Notes under the pieces: generated by a model
Databases searched by the model: none
What the model was told of the DNA's origin: nothing
The model's input: only the letters and a program-made list of their open reading frames with translations
Assembly: GCF_000186345.1 (NCBI RefSeq)
Contig: NC_014962.1
Coordinates: 2,170,001-2,234,000, forward strand
Direction: 5' to 3'
DNA from: Isosphaera pallida ATCC 43644
GTDB taxonomy: Bacteria; Planctomycetota; Planctomycetia; Isosphaerales; Isosphaeraceae
Length of the DNA stretch: 64,000 nucleotides
Program-made: the position numbers and the translations under genes
Part shown: positions 17,760-26,000 of the stretch, piece after piece
Numbering within the stretch: position 1 is the stretch's first letter
How the letters are laid out: each line of letters begins with the position of its first letter

Positions 17760-18493
17760 GTTTTTATCTTAATCTCAATCGCCATTCGTTCCCAGTTCCA
17801 TCTCCGCGCGTCCGTTTTCCCGTGATCCTACCGGCCGCCGGCTCCAGTCGCCGCATGGGGCGACCTAAATTGATCCTGCCCTGGCGTGGTACCACAATTT
17901 TGGCGCGGGTGGTCGAGGAATTCGCCCGCGGCGGCGCGGGGCCAATCGTGGTGGTGACTCCCCCCCGTCACCACGATGAATTCGAGATGATGGTGCAAAG
18001 CGTCGAAGTTCTCAACCTCTCGGTTCATGTCCAATGGGTCGTGCCAGAGGAACCACTTGCCGAGATGAAGGCGTCGATCGTGATGGGACTCGACGCCCTT
18101 TGCTCGCCGGCGAATCGTTCGCCGGCTCCTGTGGCCTTTCTGCTCGCCCCGGCCGATTCAGTCGGCATCCGGGCTGACTTAGTGCGCCGCGTCATTCAGT
18201 CCTTCGACCCGAATCAACCGGAACGGATCGTTGTCCCCGCGCGACGTTCCGACGGCCGACAAGGTCATCCCGTTCTGATCCCTTGGCCTGTCGCCGCCGC
18301 TATGCGGGCCTTGCCGGACGGAGTGGGAGTTAACGCTCTGTTCAAGGAGGAGGCCCTACGGCGACGGTTGGGAATGACTGCGTTTCCGATTGAACTTCTC
18401 TGGGTGGACGAGGAGGATTTCCTCAGCGACTTGGACACCCCGGACGATTACCAACGCTTGCTCGCCCATGACTCTTTGATTGAGCAGGCGTGA
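17756..18493 (+). CDS. mocA: MocA/MobA-like molybdenum cofactor nucleotidyltransferase
   Basis: Predicted 245 aa. The nucleotide-binding N-terminus is PVILPAAGSSRRMGRPKLIL, the classic LAAGxSxRMGxxK signature, followed by DSVGIRADLVRRVI in place of the usual D-x-P segment, and GHPVLI and DLDTPDDY near the end. Related enzymes transfer CMP or GMP to molybdopterin; the pairing with xdhC favours the cytidylyl (MCD) cofactor of xanthine-dehydrogenase-type enzymes. I chose GTG at 17756: it overlaps the xdhC stop as GTGA and has GGAGG eight bases upstream, inside the xdhC coding sequence. The reading frame extends far upstream but only antiparallel to xdhC coding content. Confidence 0.9.
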   Translation: MSFYLNLNRHSFPVPSPRVRFPVILPAAGSSRRMGRPKLILPWRGTTILARVVEEFARGGAGPIVVVTPPRHHDEFEMMVQSVEVLNLSVHVQWVVPEEPLAEMKASIVMGLDALCSPANRSPAPVAFLLAPADSVGIRADLVRRVIQSFDPNQPERIVVPARRSDGRQGHPVLIPWPVAAAMRALPDGVGVNALFKEEALRRRLGMTAFPIELLWVDEEDFLSDLDTPDDYQRLLAHDSLIEQA

Positions 18494-18556
18494 CCAATTC
18501 CAAGGCGGCGGAGTCGAATGGAGAAGAAAGAGGGTTGGATGAACAGCGGGAGAGGG

Positions 18557-19831
18557 TCAAGCCGTGCTGAAAAGCTGCCGGAACGGCTTGGGAGCCGCCG
18601 CGCGATAACCACCCTCGAGGGAAATTGGAATGCGACCGCGACTGCGATCCGCGACACCCACGCCACGCTCCGTGACCTCGAAGCCGGGGATGACCACCCG
18701 TTCCAACGTCTTGTTGATCAACACCTCGATGTTGGTGAGTGGGATTCCCTCGTCGGGACCCACGAAGGTGTAGGCCACGCCGTCCTTGCCCATGCGTCCT
18801 GTCCGCCCGATGCGGTGAAGGTAGTTTTCTGGGTCGTCGGGGATATCGTAATTGACGACGTGACTGATCTCCTCCACGTCGATTCCTCGGCCCACCACGT
18901 CGGTGGCGACCAAAATCGGAATCGAGCCGTCGCGGAAGCCGCGCATGACCCGGTTGCGGGCGGTCTGGGGTAGGTCACCGTGAATGGTGGCGACACCCGG
19001 GTAACGCCTGGCCAAACGTTGAGCCAGCTTGTCGGCCCCGCGTTTGGTCCGGCAAAACACGATGCACTGGCGGGGTTTTTCAAGCTCCAACAGATGCAGC
19101 AGCAACTCCATCTTGCGGTTGTGATCGACGGGAATGTACTTCTGGACGATTTTCTCGACCGAAGGCTCGTCGCGCGACAGGTTGAGCTCTACGGGCTCGT
19201 GCATGTAACGCGCCGCCAGACGCCGGACCTCGGGGCTGAGGGTGGCCGAGAGGAGCAAGGTCTGGTGGGGTTGGGGCACTTTGCGCAGGATTCGCTCAAT
19301 GTCGGGACGGAAGCCGATGTCAAGCATCCGATCGGCCTCGTCCAGGACGACATGATACACCCCCTCCAGACTCATCGTGCCACGCTGAAGGTGATCGATG
19401 ACCCGTCCAGGAGTGCCCACGACGACATCAACCCCCTTGGCCAGCGAACGCAACTGGCGTTCGATCGGTTCGCCGCCATAGATTCCTCGAACCACCAAGT
19501 CGCGTCCACGGGCGAGCCGCTCGAATTCCCCACAGATTTGTTGAACCAACTCACGGGTTGGCGCGAGGATGATCGCTTGGGGACCAGGTTGGCCGGGTTC
19601 GTGCATCTCGATGAGAGGCAAGGAGAAGGCCGCCGTTTTACCGGTTCCGGTTTTGGCCTGGCCGATCACGTCCCGCCCTTCCAGAGCGGGGGGGATGAAA
19701 GCGGCCTGGATCGGCGAGGGAACCCGATAGTTGACCGTCTTGAGCGCTGCGAGGGTCAAGCGGCTCAGACCCAACTCAGCGAAACTCGCCGGCGGGGTGG
19801 GTGAAGACGCGATACGCTGAATCAAACCCAT
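18557..19831 (-). CDS. DEAD-box RNA helicase
   Basis: Predicted 424 aa. All helicase motifs are present: Q motif near 35-42, Walker A AKTGTGKT (59-66), PTRELVQQ, TPGR, DEAD, SAT, ATDVVGRGID and HRIGRTGR, with a short basic C-terminal extension instead of an RNA-binding domain. Such enzymes unwind RNA during ribosome assembly, decay or cold adaptation (RhlE/CshA-like), and the exact subfamily is not clear. The ATG at 19831 is fixed by CAGGAG six bases upstream; an in-frame start at 19903 would make a non-conserved leader. An intrinsic-terminator-like structure lies about 85-110 bases upstream on the same strand, suggesting leader regulation. Confidence 0.94.
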   Translation of the reverse strand: MGLIQRIASSPTPPASFAELGLSRLTLAALKTVNYRVPSPIQAAFIPPALEGRDVIGQAKTGTGKTAAFSLPLIEMHEPGQPGPQAIILAPTRELVQQICGEFERLARGRDLVVRGIYGGEPIERQLRSLAKGVDVVVGTPGRVIDHLQRGTMSLEGVYHVVLDEADRMLDIGFRPDIERILRKVPQPHQTLLLSATLSPEVRRLAARYMHEPVELNLSRDEPSVEKIVQKYIPVDHNRKMELLLHLLELEKPRQCIVFCRTKRGADKLAQRLARRYPGVATIHGDLPQTARNRVMRGFRDGSIPILVATDVVGRGIDVEEISHVVNYDIPDDPENYLHRIGRTGRMGKDGVAYTFVGPDEGIPLTNIEVLINKTLERVVIPGFEVTERGVGVADRSRGRIPISLEGGYRAAAPKPFRQLFSTA

Positions 19832-19914
19832 GACTCCTGAACGATGCGATGGAGTGAGTGAGAAGAAAGACAAGCCACGCGCAATGTCCGGGCTGATCTC
19901 CAACCGGACCCAAC

Positions 19915-19953
19915 AAAAAACGCTGGCGCGAGGGCCAGCGGCGCGGAAGCTGG
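19915..19953 (-). promoter_or_regulatory. Putative attenuator in the helicase leader
   Basis: Read on the minus strand: CGCTGGC, loop CCTCGC, GCCAGCG (19940 down to 19921), immediately followed by six T (19920-19915), the form of a Rho-independent terminator. Just upstream on the same strand CCAGC (19953-19949) can pair with GCTGG in the terminator's first arm (19939-19935), giving a competing hairpin. It ends 84 bases before the helicase ATG, so it could control read-through into that gene, or end a short unannotated transcript. Confidence 0.6.
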
Positions 19954-20588
19954 AGTGAAGTCAAAGGCGATCCCTCCCGTCAGCGCCACGATGGGCGATG
20001 TTTGGGGATCGCGGAATGACGAAGGGCCCCGAAGACACCAACGCGGTCTACGCAACATGTCCAGGCCAAGCAGGGCCGGATCAACGGCACCTGTGAAAAC
20101 TCGCGGGGAAATCACACAACAAACCACTACGCAAGAGGCCATCACACGATCGAAGCGGACCAAGTCAACAACGGGAGTCAAGGCTTCGACCATCGGATTC
20201 GTGGAAAGAGTCCACCGGTAAAATAAAATGAGTTGGTAAACCACTGTGGGCGACCAAGGACGTCGTCATGTTGCCCCCGTCGCCAAAGAGTCGAGATGCT
20301 GCCGCGAAAAACCACGGGTGTCTATGCGGAACTCGTCAAACTCAGTATAACCTTGACGGCGGGATTGGTCAAAGCCAACCGTCATCCTCGGAGGGGGGCT
20401 GTCAGGTCACCCAGCGTTTCGGTCCAAATCAAATCGGTCGATTGGGGGAGTTCGATACGCGATACCCGATCCCCAAGACCATCTGTTTTCCTCGGCGACA
20501 GCGTTCGGTTTGATGGCGACGCGATTGTTGACGGTGACGCTCCCTCCGTCCCGCCGTTGGTTTGGTTCCGCAACGGGAGACCGCCGCG
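19954..20588. other. Non-coding stretch upstream of the helicase leader
   Basis: About 635 bases without a supportable gene. The open frame on the minus strand from 20244 overlaps the attenuator and the helicase start and looks spurious. An A/T-rich patch at 20219-20230 (GTAAAATAAAATG) stands out in this GC-rich DNA and may belong to a promoter. I see no tRNA or known riboswitch. Confidence 0.35.
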
Positions 20589-20825
20589 ATGTCCGAAACA
20601 GCCGCTCCGACCCCATCCCCTACCAACGCCCCGCAGCCTCCGGCCGACCTGCAGCGCAAATACAAAGAGTTCCTCGACCTGCTGCCACTGACCCTGGCGC
20701 TGGCTGGTCTCCCCACCAGTGAGGGCCGCCTTTACACCGAAGAGCAAATCGAAGGTCGGGCGATGACCATTCGGATCGCTTATCGCAAAGCGCGCGAGGC
20801 GGCGAGGGAATGCCTGGGCGGATGA
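20589..20825 (+). CDS. Small hypothetical protein
   Basis: Predicted 78 aa; family not recognised. The first 25 residues are Ala/Pro/Thr-rich and probably disordered; residues 26-78 (LQRKYKEFLDLLPLTLALAG, then EGRLYTEEQIEGRAMTIRIA) look like a compact helical domain with coding-like composition. No signal peptide, membrane segment or Cys motif except a single Cys near the end. The ATG at 20589 gives the most natural protein; the in-frame start nine codons earlier is also possible. Flanked by long non-coding DNA, so no operon context. Could be a conserved planctomycete family, which a search would settle. Confidence 0.6.
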   Translation: MSETAAPTPSPTNAPQPPADLQRKYKEFLDLLPLTLALAGLPTSEGRLYTEEQIEGRAMTIRIAYRKAREAARECLGG

Positions 20826-21658
20826 TGCGCGGGATGACGAACCCTCCGGGCTCGACCTGACGGAGTCGCGTGGTTCGTCGCGCGACCACGCCGCCATCTG
20901 CCGATAAACCGGGTGTCGAGCGATCCGTCGGGGAGGAGGCCGGATGGATCGCTCTTAGCTTCGCCTTGGAAACGTCACGCGATTCGGTTCTGGTCTCGCA
21001 TTGTCCGGCTCTCCGGGTGTCGTCGAGGTGGATTCGAACGTGGCCCTTTCGTGATTCGGCTGAGTCGTTCCCAGCACGCCGCGTAGGCGTGGGTCGATGG
21101 CGCAGGCGCAAGAAGGTCGGGTATGGTTGGGATTTCCGCCCCGAACTGCTTTGTTCGGGCAGGTCGCAATTGGAACGGGCTTGAGGCCAACATCGCCTCA
21201 CGTTCCGAGATTGAGATTCGTTGGAAACCGTCCCAACCGCTCCCGCCCTACTTTGAGGCCAATGTGTCCCGACCACCGAGGAAGACCCGCCTCCTTTCTC
21301 TGTCGCGCGTGAGAGAGCGGAGCGCAATCACGGAAAGTGCCGTCTTCGAATTCGATCCGAGAGGCTTCGACGTCGTTCGGAAGCGGAACGTTTGGTCGTC
21401 CGGTTGTGGTTCCATCCGTCCGACCCTCCCCGTTTGGATTGGAGGATTGGACCCCGTCGCTTGACTCAGCACGGAGGGTGACTCGCGTCGTTGAACCGCC
21501 GCCGTCGTTTCGAGGACGACGGCAGCCCTCGCGCTGGCGTCCAACGACGCGGTCTCTGGACACGACTTGGCTCGTCCATGCGTTCTTGCTCGCCAAGGAC
21601 GATTCGGATCGTCCCGCCGCCGAATCGCCTTTTGCCAACCGGAAAGGTCGTCCTCCCC
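20826..21658. other. Non-coding 833-bp region with tandem hairpins
   Basis: Many overlapping frames are open, but none has consistent codon use. Two hairpins lie close together: CCCGAAC-TGCTTT-GTTCGGG at 21140-21159 (perfect 7 bp) and a two-part stem at 21172-21206 (GGAACG...CGTTCC around GAGGC/GCCTC). They could be part of a small structured RNA or terminator. A tRNA-like GATTCGAACG near 21031 does not fold as a tRNA. Confidence 0.35.
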
Positions 21659-22141
21659 ATGTTCGAGTCGAACCACGCCGCGGTCGGATCTCGCCGAGCC
21701 GCTTTATTGGGTCTGGGTGTCGCAAGCGACGACGGCGTTCGACGGTGTTTGACCGCGGAGCATGCCGTGATCGTCGGGGGGTCCGCTGAAGACCACGCCA
21801 TGATGATCGAGACCCTGTTGCGTTTGGAGACCGAACTGGAACGCATGGGTCGGCATCTCGGTCAACTCTCCCCCGACGAATTGATCGAACTCGCCTGGCG
21901 AATCGACTCGCCCGAGTTAATGGAGGCCGCTCGTCGCCTCCGCTTCGCCCTCAAGCGCAGGGGGTTGCGCTTCGAGGAGTTGACCGCCGATAACCTCACC
22001 CAACTGGCCAGTGAACCGTTCGATCCCCATCTGGACGACTTCGCCGACGAATTGAATTCCGAAGCGGCGGTCAATCCCACCGCCGCCTCCCCATCACCCC
22101 CTCGCAACGACATCGACATCGACCCGCTCTTGGCCCGCTGA
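21659..22141 (+). CDS. Hypothetical helical protein
   Basis: Predicted 160 aa; not recognised. Residues 50-130 are helical with good codon bias: METELERMGRHLGQL-like segment, LSPDELIELAWRIDSPELME, then ARRLRFALKRRGLRFEELT. The N-terminal 45 residues (ESNHAAVGSRRAALLGLGV) are weak and the true start may be the ATG of MMIETLLRLE further in. The last 25 residues are acidic and Pro/Ser-rich. No membrane segment. GGAAAGG lies upstream of the chosen ATG at 21659. A 10-bp inverted repeat follows 139 bases after the stop. Confidence 0.6.
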   Translation: MFESNHAAVGSRRAALLGLGVASDDGVRRCLTAEHAVIVGGSAEDHAMMIETLLRLETELERMGRHLGQLSPDELIELAWRIDSPELMEAARRLRFALKRRGLRFEELTADNLTQLASEPFDPHLDDFADELNSEAAVNPTAASPSPPRNDIDIDPLLAR

Positions 22142-22279
22142 ACCTCGCGCGAAGTTCACTCTGGGTTCCGCCGCGAGGCGCGGCAAGACAGCGTCCAGAC
22201 CACAGCCCAGTCCGAGGATGGCTCGCCAATCCATCCCACTTCGGATCAATCCAACCGACTTCATCCGTTCCGTACTCCC

Positions 22280-22319
22280 CGTCCCGACTTGAACGACGAA
22301 CACCGTCCTAGTCGGGACG
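22280..22319. terminator. 10-bp inverted repeat downstream of the hypothetical gene
   Basis: CGTCCCGACT at 22280-22289 and its exact complement at 22310-22319, enclosing 20 bases that themselves can form GACG/CGTC. No T-run follows. Probably a terminator or processing hairpin for the gene ending at 22141. Confidence 0.5.
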
Positions 22320-23000
22320 AGTGGCTTGAGAGACAACGCGACCCGCGCGAGCTACGAATTGCGGAACAGATGGTGTCGTGCGGCCGCTGCGAATGACGAC
22401 TTGTTCACAGATCGTGGACAACTCAATCGAAACCGCCCGAACCGATCAGGCACCGGACTGAAGACGAAACGCTCTTCGGAAACTGAACTTGATCGGATCG
22501 ATCGGATTGGGTAGGATCGAATGGCGAGGGAAAAGGAGTTGCCCTCGCCCGGCCCACCTCTTCGACTCACACCTACCTCGTTTTCGGCCAAGGATGGCTC
22601 GCCGTGCCTACGCCCCTCCTGTCACCCTTCGACATTCACCTAATGGCTCCCTTCGCTCCGTCTAGGGGAACGGGGCACGGTCCGTGGAGACAAGCTTTCG
22701 GCGGCGTTGCGGCCTTCGCCACCAAGCCAGCGCGAGGTCCTTGGACCAGATCATCCTTGACGCCTCGGACACGCGGATCGGATGTCTCGAACAGCCACGG
22801 GAAGGCCAAGTCAATCGAGCTCAAGGTCGCTTCCAAGCGCATCGCGAAGGGTTGGCGCGACCCGGTGGCCCCGTTGATCCCACCCGCCTTGAACCGCTCG
22901 AATTGCCTCCGCCGAATGGTCCGCCTCTGGATCGGCGGCCTTCGCGCGTCTCTGCGAATCGACACCCTTCCGTCTTCTTCGCCTCAAAGGAGTTGAGCCG
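22320..23000. other. Region upstream of the giant TPR gene; possible short coupled ORF
   Basis: Mostly featureless. A plus-strand frame 22684-23004 (106 codons from a GTG) ends in TGA overlapping the ATG of the TPR gene (ATGA), which would suggest coupling, but its third-position composition is mixed and I see no family. AAAGGAG at 22989-22995 is the ribosome-binding site of the TPR gene. Short GATCGGATCGATCGGAT repeats near 22490-22507 are too short to classify. Confidence 0.3.
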
Positions 23001-26000
23001 ATGACCGTTCGATGGAAACCTCTTCTGATTCTCTCAGGCGTCTTCGTGGTAATCGCCGCGATCGGTCTGTTGGCGTTCAGCTATTCGATGAATTCTGGCG
23101 CTCAGGACCTCGTCGAACTTGCTCGCGCCGCTAAGGCGTCCGGTCAACTCAACGAGGCGGTGATTCATTATCGTCGCGCCTTGCAGCGCGAACCGCGGGC
23201 TGCGGCGATTCACTGGGAGCTCGCTCAGGTTCAAGCGGAGCAGGTCGCCGGTCTGAGCGGATCAGCCCGCGAACAGGCCCTGGCGGACTGGCGGGGCACG
23301 CTGGTTGAAGCGGCGACTTACGATCGGGGAATGCTGGAACCCCGCTTGGCCCTCTTGAGGCTGGCGTTGGAACGCGGCGAGATGTCGGAAGCCGGACGTT
23401 GGGCCGACGAGGTGGCTGCGTTGGCACCCGAGCAACCCGAAGCGGCCTATGTGCGTGGCCTCATGGCAGTGGAGGCCGACAATGCCCAACTCGCCAAAGC
23501 TCGGGAGTGTCTGGCGATCCTGGAGCAATCTCAACCCCGCCTCCCCCGCGCCGATTGGTTGGCCTACAAAATCGCCGAACGCACCAGCCCCGCAGAGGCC
23601 GCCGAGGTCCTCAAGCGAGTGCGCGCTGCGGTCGAACCCGACAAGCTGGCGATCCCCGATCGCTTGGCCCTGATTCGCCTACGCGCTTTGGATTTGGGCA
23701 AGGCCGAGGACCCTGAGGACCAACTGATTCGCGCCGATCGTTTGCGTCAAACGATCCATCATCTGATCGATCGCCATCCTATGACGCCGTTGATCCTCCA
23801 CCAGGTCAACGTCGTGGTCGAGGAGGCGCAGCGTCGTCTCAAGCAACTCTTGGTCGCGCGCCCTGAACTGGCCAACCAGGCCAAGCCTCATCTGGAGGCG
23901 CTTGAGGCCGATCTGACCGCGTTGTTTGAGACCGCCTTGGCCGACGGCGGCGACAATCCCGACCTACGGATTCTGCAAATCCATGCCGACCATTTGATGT
24001 TCAAAGGCGACCGCGAAGGCAGCCTCCAGACCGTCAAGCGGGCGTTGGCCTTGCCTTCCGCGGGCAATCCCAACCTCGGCCGTTCAGTGCTTTTCCTCAA
24101 GGAAACCGCGGTCAAGGCGGCGCTCTCCGACCCCTCCGACCCCGACCGCTTCAACAAGGCGTCGTTCTATCTGAATGATCTGATCGCTTCGGAGGATCCC
24201 TACTTCCAAGGCATGGGTCATCTGTTTCAGGGAGCGATCGACTTGGAACGCAGCGGCCTGGCCACTGGCACGGCCGACAGGGCGGACACCGAGGCCGCTA
24301 AGCTACGCGACAAGGCGACAGTCCATCTCCGCGAAGCGGTCGCTAGGCTGCCTAAGCTCGCCACCGCTCAGGCGCTCTACGGCATCGCCCTAATTCTAGG
24401 CAACGAGCCGGCTTTGGGTCGTCAACACCTCGCAAACGCCTATGAACTGGGCAACCTTGAAGTGCGCTACCAACTCTGGGCGGCCTTCGCTATGGTGCAA
24501 ACCGGCTATCCCGAGGAGGCCGAACGCATTGCCCAAGGACTCCGTCAGGGAATCGAAACCCGGGTGTTGCCTGAAAGCCTGCGCAAAACTATCCTCATGC
24601 TTGAAGGCGAAATCGCCCAGGCCCGCAAGACGCCTGAACAGCTCCGCGTCGCCTACGCCAAGTTCCAGGAAGCGATCCAAGCCGGTCAAGAGTTGACCCC
24701 AGCCCTCAAGGTTCGCTTAGCTCAGATTCAGATTGTCTTGGGACGAACCGATGTTGGTTTGGGAATGATTGAGGATTTGCGCAAGGATGGACGAGGCGGC
24801 GCGGCCGCTGAGAAATTGGCGGTGCTGACCCTGCTGGAACAACAACGCCGCGACGAGGCGTACCAAACTTTGGACGAGGCGCGCCGTCGCTATCCCGACG
24901 ACGAGGATCTTGTCGCGCTTCATTCGGCGCTGAAGATCCGCGACGGCAAGGCCGAGGAAGCCGACGCGCTACTGGCCGAGTTTCTGGAGACCCATCCCAC
25001 CAGCGTCAAGATTGCCCAAACCCGTGCGCAGGTGCTGGCCGACCAGCTCAATCGTCGTCACCAAGCCCGCGCTTTGCTAGCAGAGACGGCCAACCGTTCC
25101 AAAGCCTCCGGTCCCCTCGCCCAATTGGCTTTGATGGACCTGGCCGACGGCGACTTGGCGGCGGTCGAGTCGCATATTGCCGAGATGCGTAAGCGTTGGC
25201 CCGACTCCGCCGCGGCCGATCTGCTGGCCTCGCAACTGGCCCTGGTCCGGGGCGATCGGGCGGAGGTCTCCCGCCTTCTGGCCGAGGCGGTTCGTAAGGA
25301 CCCCACCAACAAAATTGCCCTCTACTGGAAGGCAAACCTTGACTTGGCCGGAGGGGCTCGGGACGACGCTCAGGAAGCCCTCAACCAATTGGCCTCCGCC
25401 GATTTGACCAAGGAGATCGAGCCGGGTCTGTCGTTGTCCAAGGCGGCCGAGCTTTCCCTGGCCCGCGCCGCGGCCCGCGAAGGCAACCTCGATGAAGCCC
25501 TGGACCGCCTCCGCGAACTGATCCGCGAGGACGAAAATCACCAGGGCCACGGCCGTTTGAGCCGCCGCGCCCGCTGGCAAATCGTAACCCTGCACGTCGC
25601 CAAAAACGAGGTGAACGAAGCATTCAAGCAAACCCAGGCCATCCTCAACGACCCGATCAACCCGCCTCAACCCGAGGATCGCCTGCAAGCCGCGCGGGTA
25701 TTTCGGGATCTGAAGCGGCCTGCCGAGGCCGTCGCCCAGCTGGACCTGGTTCTTAAGGATCAGCCGGGACGAATCGACGCTCTGGTGTCCAAAGCGCTTT
25801 GTCTGCATGATCTTCAAAAGGACCATGAGGGTGCCGAGGTGATTCGTCGCGCCATCGCCGACCATCCTCAAGCCCCGGCCGATCTCTACGGGATGCTTGC
25901 CGCCTTCGAGAACCTGCTACCGCCCGCCGAGACCCGCGCGGAACGGATCGCCCGGATTCTCGATGAGGGACTCGCCCGCGAACCTAACAACCCCGACCTC

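Noticed and set aside
19822-20244. 140-codon minus-strand frame upstream of the helicase
   Set aside because: It overlaps the attenuator hairpin, the ribosome-binding site and the helicase start; no similarity seen.
21020-21050. tRNA-like T-loop GATTCGAACG
   Set aside because: The flanking bases do not form a 5-bp T stem, and no acceptor or anticodon arms are found on either strand.
22490-22507. GATCGGATCGATCGGAT repeat considered as an operator or replication iteron
   Set aside because: Only one short cluster, no DnaA boxes nearby, and GATC/CGATCG-rich sequence is common in this DNA.
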